A stretch of DNA of 64,000 nt from Calophaca sinica (GCA_037113605.1 CM073734.1:16247924-16311923), one strand, 5' to 3'; shown: positions 34,761 to 46,930, counted from the stretch's first letter. Numbers and translations are program-made. Notes: a model not told the origin generated them from the letters alone.

Positions 34761-35067
34761 ATGGCTTCCGCAAAAGAGTTATTTCCAGTGTCATTACCAA
34801 TCCTTGATAGCAAGAATTGGGAGAAGTGGGTGCTGAGGATGCAAGTGATCTTTGGTTTCCAGGGAGTGCTGGAAATGGTGCAAAGTGGCATCCAAGAAGA
34901 GGAGGATAGTGCCTCCTACAAGAAATCCAATAAAAGAGATTACAAGGCTCTTTTCCTACTTCATTAATGTGTGGATGAGGTGAATTTTAAGAGGGTTTCT
35001 TCTGCCAAAAGTACAAAAGAAGCATGGGAAATTCTGAGACATGCTCACGGTGGACCTGAAAAACAAA
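34761..35067 (+). pseudogene. Copia gag N-terminal fragment
   Basis: The ATG at 34761 is in good context (CAACAATGGC). It opens MASAKELFPVSLPILDSKNW, followed by YKALFLLH, then a stop at 34965. The frame that follows carries on with VDEVNFKRVSSAKSTKEAWE and ILRHAHGGPEK, conserved blocks of copia gag (DUF4219/UBN2 region). Similarity stops near 35067, where a Glu/Lys-rich sequence unrelated to gag begins. Without a zinc knuckle or the rest of gag it could at most interfere with, or assist, packaging of the element's RNA. Confidence 0.75.
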
Positions 35068-36546
35068 GCTACGAGTGGGAGAGCAACAACAGAGACACAG
35101 AGGAGAAAAAGAATGATGCAGAGGAAGAAGTTCTTCCCAGAAATGAGAGTGTGTTCACTGAATCAACAGGAGAGGTAATCAAAACAGGGACAGAAGAGAT
35201 GAACCCAGAATCAAGATCAGAAGACAAACAGTGTTCAAATTTGGGAGAAATTTCCCAAATTAGGGTTTTCAGAAATTTGAGATTTGCAAGAGAAGAAAAG
35301 ATCAACACAGAATCAATTTTAGAGGCAAAGACGCACAGAACAGCGAAGGAGAGGCAGAGTTTGCAAGAAGTGTTTTTAGTGGCGTAGAAAGTGGTGTTGA
35401 GCATGGCTAAGGGTGGGCCTGTTAACGAAGAACTTGAGTTCAAGCATGAATCGAAGACAACTCAAGGGAAAGAGAGAAGACGACGTCAATGGTGGAAATT
35501 AGGGTTCCACTTGAACGAAGTAGAGGGGAAACCCGTTCAGCTGGGTCGAATGGCTTCGTGGGGAAGAGCTACTGAGAGCGCGAAGAAGACGAGTGCTTCT
35601 ATTTGTGTCACGCGTGAGAAGATGCTGAGGATTCGAACGAAGCTCAACAATGGAGTCTGAAAGATGCAGATGGCCAAGAAAACGCAAGTGAAAGTGAGAA
35701 GAGGCGCTGCGCAGAAGAGGCGGTGGAAGGAATCTTTGGTGCGTTCGATCTCTGAGCCATCTGGAGAAACATCTCGAATGACGCAGTGAAGGAAGGTGAT
35801 GGAAAATGGGAATTAGAGTTCTAGAAATTGAGGTGCGCGATGAAGCTTCCTTGGAAGGAAGGAGATGCAGTGGAAGAAGAGATTTGGAATTTTCTGAAAT
35901 TAGGGTTTGGAGGAATTCCAATTTCGCACTGGATGAAGACGAAGATGCAGGGAGAAGAGGCGCTGGACCAGGCCACTCAGAAGCAGGGTCGCGGTGGAAG
36001 AGGAGTAGAAAAGCCAAGAAGGGAAGAGCTTTCCAACACCAAACAAGTTTGGGTCTCAGGCTGGTTAGATCGTCCTCCGCCGGAGCCGCGGGACTCCGGC
36101 CCAGTCGTGGTAGCTCTTCCCGAGCTATTTGTGTATTGTGTATCTTCGTTTGATGATTCGCGGGGGACAGACATGCAGCAGAGATTTGGGAATTTTTGTG
36201 AAGTTAGGGTTGCAACGACGAAGGCAGAGAAAATGAAGACCCAAATTAGGGTTGCGCAGCTGAAGACCCAAGTAGGTCAAAGGCTTACACTAATGGGCCT
36301 TAACCAAATTGAAGCCCAATTCTGGAATGAGCACTTGGGCTCAACAGGGAGTACTGCAGTGAGATTAATGGACCAATCCGTGAAGCTTATTAAATTGGGC
36401 CATAGTGGTGTAGCAATGGACCAAGACTAATGCTTGCAAAGGAATGAATGGGTCAATGTTGGGTTACAAACCAAACAATGGGATCCTGAAATAATTTTTG
36501 TTGTTCCAAAATTAATAGTGTTTGTGAAATCTGAATTAAGAGGGTG
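35068..36546 (+). other. Internal non-gag region of short copia element
   Basis: The region is purine-rich and contains repeated modules around AATTAGGGTT (near 35257, 35496, 35897, 36203 and 36244). Two open frames (34971-35387 and 35828-36430) read through it without recognisable domains. The second has a local Gly/Arg/Pro-rich part encoded by the GC-rich patch at 36060-36130. The content may be captured host sequence or expanded repeats; I cannot assign it. Confidence 0.55.
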
Positions 36547-36781
36547 TGTTGGAATTAATTCAGATTAGTATTGTGTCAGTTGTGTTAGTTAGTTAGTGTG
36601 TTAGGTGTATTGGGCCAAAACCATTGTGGGCTTTTGGGCATAGTATAAGTGATATAAATACATTGTGATGTAGTGTGTAAGTGTGTGTGTGATTCATTCA
36701 GTAAATTTTAGTGTTACATTTTCTTTCTCTCTGTGTGTTTCTTTTCTATTCTTTGTGAGTGTGTGCATTCTTGCACTAACA
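36547..36781 (+). repeat. 3' LTR of short copia element
   Basis: 235 bp, with a TATAAATA box at 36653-36660. It is nearly identical to the 5' LTR. Confidence 0.9.
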
Positions 36782-38125
36782 TACACGACCATGCACCACT
36801 CGTTGAGTAGAAGTGAATCTTGGGAAATTGCACGGTTGTGCATACTAGCTTCATGGTCGTCTATCCTTCTCTAAAGCTCAAAATCTTGCTTTTTCAAAAG
36901 CTTTTCATGCCTTTTTCATCAATTTTGGCATTTTTTCTCCTTCAACGCAAAAATAGGAAATTGAGTGAGTAATAACCACTAAAGCTCAGAAATAAGATAA
37001 TTTACACCCAAAGTTTCCCTTAAATGCACAAAATGAGGGTTTATCATGTTGGCTCGAGTTTTCTGACACCTAAGCATGACATATGTTTGAAACTTGACAT
37101 CTGAGTTTGCCGTGTTTAGGTAGGTTCTAGAAAGGACCACCTTGATATATAGGTGGTCCACTGTGTATCAGTACTTGAAAATCGTCGACAACTGACACCG
37201 TCCCTTGGAAGCAGAAACTTACAATCCTCCTCGATCATCCTCACGGTTGAGGCAGTGACCTGGTCGGTGCCGGTTCAACAAAAATAAGGAGAAATAAATT
37301 GAGTTGAATTGTAAGACACGCTAATTAGCAAAACCACCGCAAGGTAGGAGGAAAGGGGATGTGAGAGGTGGTGGACCAGTGGGGGAAAAGGGAGAAGTGG
37401 AGGGAGAGGGGAAAGGAGAAGGAAGGGGGAAATGGCCAGTAAAATATAGGACAAGACTTGCATGGGTATTAGTACTGTTCTCCATCCAAAATGTGACTCG
37501 TGGGCAGTTTTACCAACTTCACATTTTAATGACCGTTCTCCACCCAAAACTTGCTACTCGACTAGCATTATCAACGAACCCAAATATTCAGTTTCTTGCT
37601 GTGTTCAGCTAACACTTAAATTTTTTTTTGGGTGTTAAGAACTTCTCCCGTTTGGCATCTCTTGCCTTAAGGAATAAGACAAAATCATCGCATGCAACGA
37701 TGCCAATGTGTTTTATTCAAGTCCGCTTTCCTAAACAAAACCACTTGAAAAGTGTTTGATTAGTTACCCGAAATAATTGGTGGATATTATACTAGCAAGT
37801 TGCAGGTGCCTCAAAAAGAGTTGCAGTTTAGCAAACTTATATTTCCTTCATATTAAAAAGGTATTTTCATTCAAAGATAAATAATTCACTCTTTGTAATA
37901 TAATTTGAAAAAATGTCTGAACATATGTAGGCTTTTAGAAGACATTCAATCATTTTAGATTGAAAGAACTACAGAAGAAAGTCTTAGAGAGTCATCGTCA
38001 GCATCTTATAAAATATATTTTTTTAAGCAAAGAAAGCAAATCAGCTTTGTTAAAACCTTCTGATGCAAAACCTTCTTTAGGAAAAAATATTTAGAAGAAA
38101 AAAATATCTAGAAAGAAAAAGAGTA
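36782..38125. other. Repeat-derived intergenic DNA, no gene seen
   Basis: The sequence next to the copia duplication carries TGCACGGTTGTGCA-like palindromes that continue those at 33870-34482. The two sides are therefore one older repeat split by insertions. A G-rich purine patch lies at 37350-37435. Two imperfect direct copies of TTCTCCATCCAAAA occur near 37479 and 37533. No coding sequence is recognisable. Confidence 0.5.
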
Positions 38126-38372
38126 CTCCCTCTGTTTTGGGAAAAAGGAAATGGATTCCCTGAATTTGAAAATCCCTAAATTTTCTGCATTTAGGCAAAT
38201 CTAAAAGGTGTATTTGTCTTTACCCACCAACAAGTTTGACTCAAAACTCTCTCTTAGCAATATTTACACTAACTGCATGTAAATTTAGGAGACTCTAAAT
38301 ACAGGGAATCGGGATCCCCTGCTTTTATTCAAAAAAGAGAAAATGATACAAAAACACATAGGGGGAGGAATG
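38126..38372. mobile_element. Possible Stowaway-like MITE (weak)
   Basis: The left edge, TA followed by CTCCCTCTGTTTTGGG, resembles the Stowaway terminus. Internally, ATTCCCTGAATTTGAAAATC and a roughly complementary CTAAATACAGGGAATC form an imperfect inverted repeat. The right edge near 38361-38372 (GGGGGAG) is only a poor match, so the call is tentative. Confidence 0.3.
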
Positions 38373-39225
38373 TATTATTGGGTGATTTTGTTCTCTGTGG
38401 TTTGCGGAATTTTTTTTTTTTAAATGATGGAGCATCAATGAAGGTAACCCTGGTTCACGCTAGGGTTTGGGTACGCACGTAGCCGTCGTCCTCTCTGGTC
38501 CGCACGGCCGGCGAACTTCCGGTGTTAGAGCGACGGTGCCTGTGACACCCTCTACCCCGTCATGGCATTTTAGCAATGTAAGAAGAAAAGAACAAGAAAT
38601 AAAATTTTGATTCAAGTAAAAGCTTTTCATTTCAAATACGGTAGGGTTGTCACTCCCAACTTGCGAAAATCAAACATAGTACAAGAGGGAAAACATCTAA
38701 AGAAGATAAACCCAAGGTTCCCAATGTCACAATAATTCAGAGCTCTTCCCCTAATTATTACATCGGAAAAATACAAAGACTTAAACAAGTAAACACAAGT
38801 CTTCTATCTATCACAATGAGCTATCGTGATTACTTGCCGGCATTCACATCCTCAATACCTGCAGTCTCAGATCTACACATACCCGGTGGGATATGCATAG
38901 CCACAAGAGGGGTTAGTCATCATAACCTCAAATAGTGCATACAGTGTAGGAAATTAATGAACAATGCGCAATATACAACAATTCCAATGAAGACGTCTAA
39001 TCACTAGTACTAAGGCATAAGATGGTACCACAACGGCCAAATATCACATGCTACAGCATCAACCACAACATTAAGGTACATTACCACAACAATTATATAT
39101 CACATGCCACGGTATCAACCACAACAACAAGGTACATTACCAAACACTAAACAACCAGGCATGTTATCATGTAAAACGATGTATTTCTAGAACCATAACT
39201 ATATGCATGTGGATCCACTTATAAC

Positions 39226-39455
39226 GAGGCCGGGATACCTTGCCCGTTTCGGAATACTATGTCCGTAGTTCCCCAATAACAATAGGACCGGGATACCACG
39301 CCCGTCACGGGATACCTTGCCCGATTCGCCCCATTAACCGTAGGACCGGGAAACCTCGCCCGTCACGGGATACCTTGCCCGATTCGCCCTTTTTAACCGT
39401 AGGACCGGGAAACCTCGCCCGTCACGGGATACCTTGCCTGATACGCCCTACTAAC
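39226..39455. repeat. About 60-bp tandem repeats in solo LTR
   Basis: Three good copies (from about 39283, 39341 and 39400) share GTCACGGGATACCTTGCCCG and AGGACCGGGA. They are preceded by a more diverged copy. Confidence 0.88.
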
Positions 39456-39478
39456 AACAACAACAACAACAACAACAA
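39455..39478. repeat. (CAA)n microsatellite
   Basis: About eight CAA units. A second, shorter run is at 39560-39577. Confidence 0.85.
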
Positions 39479-39613
39479 TACCGACACCATGATGCATGAA
39501 CATGACCAAATGCGGTGTCTAACCATAATATCCTCTATCGCAATATCTTCGATAGAGTAGCAACAACAACAACAACAGCAGAACACAAGTTCATAAGTTA
39601 GCCAGTGCCTTTT

Positions 39614-42267
39614 TGTAACACCTGAGGACGAGATCGACATCGTCTTAGGACGACGTATCGAGACCTCGCGTCGAGATCTTGTGTCGAGACCTCGCGTTGA
39701 GATCATGTGTCGAGATTCCGTGCCAAGATCGTTTGCCGAGGTCATTTGTCGAGCTGAGGAGACCGCGTGCACTAGCTGCTGAACTGAGGAGATCGCGTGT
39801 CGAGTTGATGGGAGATCGCGTGTCGAGTTGATGAAGTCGCGTACCGAGCTGATGAGGACGCATGTCGAGCTGAGGAGGCCGCGTTCACGAACTCGTGTTA
39901 GAACCTTGTGCGCTTGCACGAGCACCCTTGTCGACATCGTGTCGAGATGATAACTCGTATTCTTTCGAACGTTATTCAGCGTTATTATTATATTGTTTGT
40001 AATAATTATTTTGTCGGCTTGCCGTTCTCGTCGCGTGTCTAGACCGCGTTGGCCAAGCGAGTAGAGGGTAATTATGAGAGAGGAACGATTAGACGGGTAG
40101 ATGATTGATGGGATTGGCATCTTATAGCTGGAGTTACGATTATACCCTTTTCTCACCAGCTGTATTCACGATCGGTTTTCCCTCAAACACTCATTTCTCT
40201 TTTCTTCTTTCTTCTTCCTTCCTTCTGCTCTGAGTTTCGTTGTTTTCTTCAGAATCTCCATCGACGAAACCATGAGTTCCATCGAGATTCTGCACAAGCT
40301 TTCTTCATCAACCTTGTTCATCATCATCTTCTCGACCTATATCTCGCCTGCTCGACCATCACCATTGAGGTATGAAGAACAGATTTTTCTTTTTCTCTGT
40401 GCTACTGTTTAGCGCTACTTATCTTTCCATTTTTAGCCAGTTTTATGCTTCCAAATCATGTCAAACTGATGGGTTTTCTTCTTCACGATATTACCTATCT
40501 TTCTAACCGATTAATTGGGCTTGTAAAACAAATTTTCTTCCCCTGTTTTTCTGCAATCGGCAGTGCCCAGAAACTCTTCATTTTTGGTTTGTTTCGACTT
40601 CTTGTTTTTCGTTTGTTGCTTCTGGTTGTTGTTTTTGTGTTAGAGGAAAAATATATTTCAGTTCTTGAGTTTTATATTTTTCTGGGTTGTGGTTAAGTTT
40701 GGGAAGAGAGCTAAGTGTATTAGAACCCATAGATCGAACTGAGTTGTGTTTGTTTTAGGAAGTCGATTCAGAGATCGAGTGATTTCGAATCGAGGTGTAC
40801 GGAAAACGAATCCAAGGACGTGGAAGCAATGAATCCGGATCGAGAATCATACGTGTCGAGGTCGACTGAGAAGTGTACGTGTCGAAGTCGTTGTCGAGCT
40901 CGTTGAAGACAACCGTGTCGAGATCGAGTAAGAGAAGTCGTTGTCGAGCTCTTTGAAGACAGCTGTGTCGAGGTCGTTGTCGAGCAGCATTAACTTGGAG
41001 TTCGGTAAGGGCAACTCCTAGATATCTCTAAGACTTTATTTTATTGTTATATTTATGTATGGACTCCTTGATTGGTGTCGAGATTGGAATGTTGTGATAT
41101 GATTGAGTTTTTGCATGTATTTGATATGTGATTGAATATATGTTGTGAATGGTGTATTCTTTGTCAGTGCGTTTCTTCATGCGAGAATGTTTTATTGCTT
41201 AAATGTCGAATTGTGTTTTCTTCATGTTAAGCATGCTCTCTTTATTTGATATGTGATCAAGTAAGTTGTGTTACTCTTTGACATGCGCGAGCTAATCATC
41301 GAAAGTGAGAGCTAGGGAGTCGTATGACGTTTTTGAGCCGACCCGGATAATCGAGGTGCTAGGTCCCCTTTTTGTTTATGGTGGATTGGCTAGCGTCGCA
41401 TTATCGATTTGGGGTTGGACCTGATTAATGCATGGTATCGGTTTGGGGTTGGACTGCCTACCTATTACGCCGATTTGGGGATGGACCTGCTGACGATATT
41501 CCGGAATAAGAGTTGTGTCGAGTCTAGAGTGAGATGGTCGAGTCACGTGTGGTGATTGAGATACATTATTGTGTTGCTTATTTCTTTATGTCGAGCTTAT
41601 CTTGAATTGTTGAGAAGTTGACCCTTTCCCGTGGTGCCTTCAACCCATGACGGTTACCCAGGCGATGTCGAGGGCGCAGGGAACTCGACAGGAGATGATG
41701 CCGAGGAGGAGCTCGACGAGGACCCGAGTGACGACCTGTACTTGTCGTGATTGATTGTTTGTTCGACGTATTTCTTTTGATGACTGTACCTTGTTTTCTT
41801 TTGGAGTAGTATGTCGTGACCAGTTTGGGCGATGTTGTTTTGTTGTTTGGGGTAGGCTGGTGGTCTTACTTTTGGAGCGACCCCTGCGTGGGAAGTCTGC
41901 CGAAAGTACCCCAGGAGTATGATTGCTCTTTTGAAGTCGTCGTACCTTAGGTGTATTTTCTTTATACATTGCTACTCTGTATTTTGTATACATTATTATT
42001 TCGAGTGATATATATGTGTATGTTATGCATGTATGTTTTATTAGAATTTAAGTCTTGTGTCTTAGTTGCACCATGTTTCGAAAAGCTGTAATTACTCTGA
42101 TGTGCACGAGTTGGTTTTAAAAAAAAAAATATATCGTATTTTTAAAAGGCACAAGAGTTTCGTTTTAAAACACATCTCATACAGGTTTATGTTGAGCTCG
42201 GTGTGTTGAGCTCGGTAACTCGAGCTCGGTATATTGAGCTCGGTAGCGGTCCGAAGCGGTCGTTACA
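39614..42267 (+). repeat. Gypsy C 5' LTR (2654 bp)
   Basis: Very rich in TCGAG. Tandem-like blocks occur at 39640-39735 (about 20-bp units around GTCGAGATCTTGT) and at 40860-40990 (units around GTCGTTGTCGAGCTC). Short GAGCTCGGT repeats lie at the 3' end, 42190-42250. A 23-bp local duplication near 39790-39830 is absent from the 3' LTR. Confidence 0.9.
41622..41750 (+). pseudogene. Remnant of LTR-encoded acidic ORF in gypsy C
   Basis: A 42-codon stop-to-stop frame has no ATG in frame. It ends GDDAEEELDEDPSDDLYLS, closely like the acidic DPSEGLG tail of the gypsy A LTR ORF, and lies at the equivalent place about 0.6 kb from the LTR end. The shared anchor TTGACCCTTTCCCGTGGTGC just upstream has a close counterpart in gypsy A. 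In C the conserved ATG (41647) is in a different frame from the acidic tail, so most of the ORF is lost or the gene is spliced. Confidence 0.4.
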
Positions 42268-42271
42268 TCGT

Positions 42272-42282
42272 TGGTATCGAGC
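42272..42282 (+). promoter_or_regulatory. Gypsy C primer binding site (altered)
   Basis: Reads TGGTATCGAGC where TGGTATCAGAGC is expected. The change is CAGAG to CGAG, one of the CAG-context differences listed in the findings. Confidence 0.75.
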
Positions 42283-42498
42283 ACTTGGTTCGACCGAGCC
42301 GTGCATAGGAAATTTGACCGGTCACCGTGTCGGGTTATGTGTGTTGGGTACCTAGTTGTATTATGTTGATTCTTTGTTTGACTAAGTGAAGCACTTATTG
42401 CTTGAGAAATTGTTTGAACTGTTTCTTGATTGAAGCGGTGTGTTTTAACACATCCTTGTTGTGAGATTCGACAGGGGTTTTGAACTTTGTGGAATCTA

Positions 42499-43566
42499 AT
42501 GCCACCTCGTAGGAATCTGACAAATACCAAGAACGTCGACATGGAACGAGCAATTCAAGCTATGGCCGAGATGGCGGCAGCCATGGCTCAACAATCACCG
42601 CCAGAACTCAACAGCTAACGCGATGGCTCAACAGACGGCGGCGTTAACTCAAAGAACTTGCAAAGAACAAAGAACGAGCGTAACTTAAATGAAGTTAGAG
42701 GATTGGCAGACTTCAGGAAGCATGATCCACCGAAGTTCTACGGTGAGCCAAATCCAGATAAAGCTGATCTTTGGATGCAAGAGATCGAGAAGATCTTTGA
42801 GGCACTCCATTGCCCGGACAACGTGAAGGTCGACTATGCCACCTACTTACTGCTAGGAGACGCAGAGTATTAGTGGAGAGGAGTGAAGCAAACATTTATA
42901 GCGGAACGTCGCGAGATGACCTGGGAGCTTTTTCGTGAAAGGTTCTTGGACAAGTACTTCCCAGATACTGCACGAGCCGAGAAGGAGCAAGAATTTCTTC
43001 AATTGCAGCAAGGCAATTCGACAGTGTCCGAGTATGCGGCCAAGTTCGAGTCGTTGGCGAGGTATTTCAGTCCATTCCGTGATCGAGTTGACCAGAGATG
43101 GTTGAGTGAGAGATTCCAACGGGGATTGAGATTCGACATTCAGAAGTCAGTGGTGTCGTTGAGGATCCGAAACCTCCAAGAGCTGATTAATCGATGTGTC
43201 GAGGTAGAAGGAGTAAGGAGCCACAAGAAGAAGACTGTTGTAGGCGGACCGGTGAGACCCCAGAGTGCGGGGCAGAGATTTGCATAGAAAGGGAAACAAC
43301 CGCAGAAGAAGCCGTACGACCGACCTCAGGGGAACGACAACAGGGGACAGTATCGTCCGATGACCCAGTGCAGAAGCGGAGGGCAGGCCGGTGTCGAGGT
43401 GACTTGTTTCCGCGATGGAAAGAGCGGGACATTACGCCAATAATCGTACTCGAAGGAGGGTGTGCTACAACCGCAAGAAGGCGGGGCATTTTGCCAAGGA
43501 TTGTCCTACACCCAAAGTCGAACCGACGATGCTTGCGGCAAGGCCAAAGGGAAGCGTCAAGTGGCT
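42499..43566 (+). pseudogene. Gypsy C gag (stops)
   Basis: The ATG at 42499 opens MPPRRN. MERAIQAMAEMAAAMAQQS follows, then the frame is lost for a stretch. The core LADFRKHDPPKFYGEPNPDK is in frame from 42658, with a stop at 42871 (TAG where Trp is expected). It continues with FRERFLDKYFPDTARAEKEQ and QRGLRFDIQKSVVSLRIRNL to a stop near 43287 (TAG where Gln is expected). The zinc knuckle is readable only across frames near 43455-43510 (YNRKKAGHFAKDC), having lost its first Cys. Not functional as written. The capsid-like protein would have packaged the element RNA. Confidence 0.85.
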
Positions 43567-46500
43567 AAAGGCGAGTTTTCTCGCATGAGTGGCGAGGAAG
43601 CGAGCAGTGAAGATCTTATCCAAGGTGAATGTGAGATCGGGGTAAATCCTTATCCGTTCTTTTTGATTCGTGCAACCCATTCCTTTATTTCTTCCGATTG
43701 TATGAACCATTTGAACTTGACCGTGATCGCTTTACCGCTTAAATTAGTAGTTACAACCCCAAATGCTAAAACCTTAGTCACAAACACCGCATGTCTTAAT
43801 TGTGTAGTGATTATTCGAGTAGAAAGTTTGTGGTCAATTTGGTTTGTTTGCCTCTTAAGGGCTTAGATGTCATCCTCGGGATGGATTGGTTGTCACACCA
43901 CCATGTCCTTTTTGGTGTGCCCGTAAAAGCGTAATTTTTCCAGGACCTTGGAGTCTCCAATTATCTTTCTGCCGAACGTATTGGAGTTTCTTTGAAAGAA
44001 GGAACTAGGGAATACATGTATCCGCTAGTTCGGAAGTTTTCCAGTGATCGACGTGAAGAATGTACCAGCTGGTGTGTGACTTTGAGAACGTTTTCGAAGA
44101 CGCGTGCGGGTTACCACCAAGACGAGAGGTCGAAGTTTTCCATCGACTGATTCCAGGAACAGACCGATTTCCAAAGCGCCATACAGGATGTCTCCCGCCG
44201 AGATGAAAGAGTGAAGTCCCGGATCGAACACTTGGAGTCGAAGCAATTCATACGACCGGCGTGTCACCGTGGGGAGCTCCGGTGTTGTTGGTTAAGAAGA
44301 AGGATGGACGATCAAGACTGCGTGCGTGGACTATCGTGAACTCAACAAGGTTACCGTGAAGAACCGTTATCCGTTACCACGTATTGGCGACTTGATGGAT
44401 CAACCGTGGAGCGGCGATCTTTCCAAGATAGACTTGAAGTCGGGCTACCATCGATTCGCGTGAAGGAGGAAGATGTCGCCAAACAAATTTTCAGGACTAG
44501 ATACGGTCACTACGAGTACTTGGTGATGCCGTTCGAGCGATTTAATCGCGCCACCGTGTGTTTATGGACTACATGAATAGGATTTTCCATTCGTTTTTGG
44601 ATCAATTCGTTGTAGTGTTCATCGACGACATACTGATTTACTCGAGGAACCGAGAAGAGCACGCAGAACACTTATGTCGAGTACTGCAGATATTACGAGA
44701 TAAGCAACTCTATGCCAACCTGTCGAAGTGTGAATTTTGGCTTGAAGAGGTGAATTTTCTTGGTCACGTGATTTCCAAAGAAGGGATAGCTGTAGATCCA
44801 ACTAAGATTGAGGCGGTGTTAGCGTGGGAACAGCCGAAGACGGTTACCGAGATCAGGAGTTTTGTCGGCTTAGCAGGATATTACCGAAGATTCATTGAAG
44901 GTTTCTCGAAGATTGTCGCGCCTCTTACACGACTGACGAGGAAGGATCAACCTTTTGCCTGGACCGAGGAGTGCGGCCGCTTTCAAAGATCAAGGAGCTT
45001 TTGACGACAAATACTGTGCCGATCTTGCCTCAACCGTAAGAGCCTTACGAGGTGTATTGTGATGCGTCACACCAGGGATTGGGATGCGTCTTTGATGCAA
45101 CATCGGAAGGTGGTCGCGTATGCTTCAAGACGACTTAAGATTCACGCAGGAACTACCCTACTCATGACTTGAGCCGGCGATGGTTTTTGCGCTAAAGATA
45201 TGGAGGCACTACCTTTATGGGAGCACTCTTCTTGTTTCAGCGATCACAAGAGCTTGAAGTACTGTTCGACCGTAAAGAGCTCAACATGCGCCAACGTAGA
45301 TGGACGTAATTTCTCAAGGACTACGACTTTACGTTGGAATACCATCCCGGTAAGGCTAACGTAGTAGCGGTGCATTGAGCAGAAGAGCGTTTTAACCTCG
45401 GTATTGATGATCAAGGAGTTGGAGATGCTCGAGAAGTTCCGAGACTTGAAGTTGAGTGTCGAAGTTTCACCTGGGAAGTCGAGATTTGGTATGCTTACCA
45501 TTTCTAACAGATTGTTGGGCGAGATCCGAGACCAGCAAGTTCATGACGAGCTTACGCAAGAGAAGATTCATTGATAAGCGCAAGGGAAGGCGACAAAATT
45601 TCACGCCGAGCGGACGACATCTTGAGGTGCAATGGCCGAGCGTATGCACTAACGATCCGAAGCCGAGGAAGTTGATTCTCGACGGCGCATAAGAGCAACT
45701 TTAGTATTCACCCAGGAGTTACGAAGATGTATCAAGACTTGAAGAAGCATTTTTGGTGGTCCTAATGAAGAAGCAAGTGGCCGAGCACGTAGCCGTGTTT
45801 AACGTGTCGAAGCGAAGGTGGAGCACCAACGACCGCGGGAATGCTACAATCGCTGACGTACCAGCTTGGAAATGGGATAGTATTTCCATGGACTTCGTTG
45901 TAGGTTTGCCAAAACGCAGAAGAAGAATGATTCGATTTGGGTGATCGTCGACCGATTGACCAAATCTGCTCATTTCTTACCGTGAGGTCGACATACAACG
46001 TGGAAAAGTCGACCGAGATCTACATCGCGAGATAGTACGACTTCATGGAATACCCTCTTCGATCGTGTCGGACCGAGATCCGAAGTTCACGCCTCATTTT
46101 TGGAGGGAATTGCAAGGAGCGATGGGAACCGAGCTCGAGCTTAGCTCGGCATATCATCCACGCATCGACTGGTCGATCGAGAGAACGATCCAATCGCTTG
46201 AAGATTTGTTGCGAGCTTATGCGTTAGATCACCGAGGAAGTTGGGACGACGCCTTACCATTGGTGGAGTTCACCTACAATAACAGCTTCCATGCGAGTAT
46301 TGGAATGGCACCTTTGAAGCACTATATGGACGTAAATGTCGACGCCTCTTTGTTGGTACCAGATCGGCGAGCGAACCGTCAGAGGACCAGATATGATCCA
46401 AACAGACTACCGAGAAGATCCGTTTGATCGAGATCGGATGCGAACATCTCAAAGTCGATGTAAGAGTTATGCGGACCAACGACGCCGACCACTCGAGTTC

Positions 46501-46930
46501 GAGGAAGGAGAACATGTATTTCTTAGAGTCACCCCCACTACGAGTTGGTCGAGCGATCAAATCCAAGAAACTTACCCCTAAATTTATTGGACCTTACCGC
46601 ATTCTTCGTCAGATTGGTCCAAAGGGCATATCGATTGCCTTGCCACCATTCTTGTCGAACATTCACGACGCCTTCCACGCCTCACAATTGCGGAAGTATG
46701 TTTCCGACCCTCTCATGTCATCGAACCGGATGTGATTCAACCAAGGGCGACCTATCTTTCAAGCATTGCCAAGGATCGTTGATCGGAAAGCCAAACAGCT
46801 ATGAACAAAGAGATTCAACTTGTCAAAGTTGTGTGGGATCGTAAGACGGGAGATGCGACTTGGGAGCTGGAGGAGAAGATGAAGACTCGACCACTGAACT
46901 TTTCCGAGGTAAGAATCTTATTTGCAATTT
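43567..46930 (+). pseudogene. Gypsy C pol: protease to chromodomain (broken)
   Basis: Protease is recognisable by ATHSFISSDC (near 43665-43700), but the catalytic DSG is lost: GATTCTGG is read as GATTCG. RT has FIDDILIYS at 44618-44644, preceded by MNRIFHSFLDQFVVV and followed by LYANLSKCEFWLEEVNFLGH and LAGYYRRFIEGFSKI. RNase H is fragmentary (45050-45200). Integrase has WDDALPLVEFTYNNSFHASI (near 46240-46300). The tail MNKEIQLVKVVWDRKTGDAT (46801-46860) is chromodomain-like. Many one- or two-base differences from gypsy A and D break the frame, often at CAG or CTG. Some of these may be sequence errors, so the real state of the gene is uncertain. Confidence 0.85.

Larger units (their letters stand above)
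34483..36781 (+). mobile_element. Short non-autonomous copia element (TRIM/LARD-like)
   Basis: Two 235-bp LTRs (34483-34717 and 36547-36781) begin TGTTGGAATT and end in GCACTAGCA or GCACTAACA. TACAC flanks both sides (34478-34482 and 36782-36786), a perfect 5-bp duplication. A primer site and a purine-rich AAGAGGGTG before the 3' LTR complete it. The internal 1.8 kb has a gag N-terminus but no protease, integrase or RT. It would have moved using proteins of a relative. The LTRs differ at few positions, so the insertion is fairly young. Confidence 0.88.

Noticed and set aside
32926..37046. Complete solo LTR of a Tat/Athila-like element
   Set aside because: The possible right end (GGGTTTATCA) is present, but I could not find a left end with a matching 5-bp duplication, so no boundaries are claimed.
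38126..38372. Firm Stowaway MITE call
   Set aside because: Only the left terminus is convincing. The right terminus and TA duplication are not clean, so it is listed with low confidence only.
39226..39455. Regular repeats that might suggest a CRISPR array
   Set aside because: The 60-bp units are contiguous copies without unique spacers, inside a plant LTR. No cas genes are present.
39422..40156. A 244-codon minus-strand frame with poly-Cys and Arg/Ser-rich stretches
   Set aside because: It is antisense across the boundary of two elements and reads a (CAA)n tract and the tandem repeats of the C LTR. The composition is explained by those repeats.
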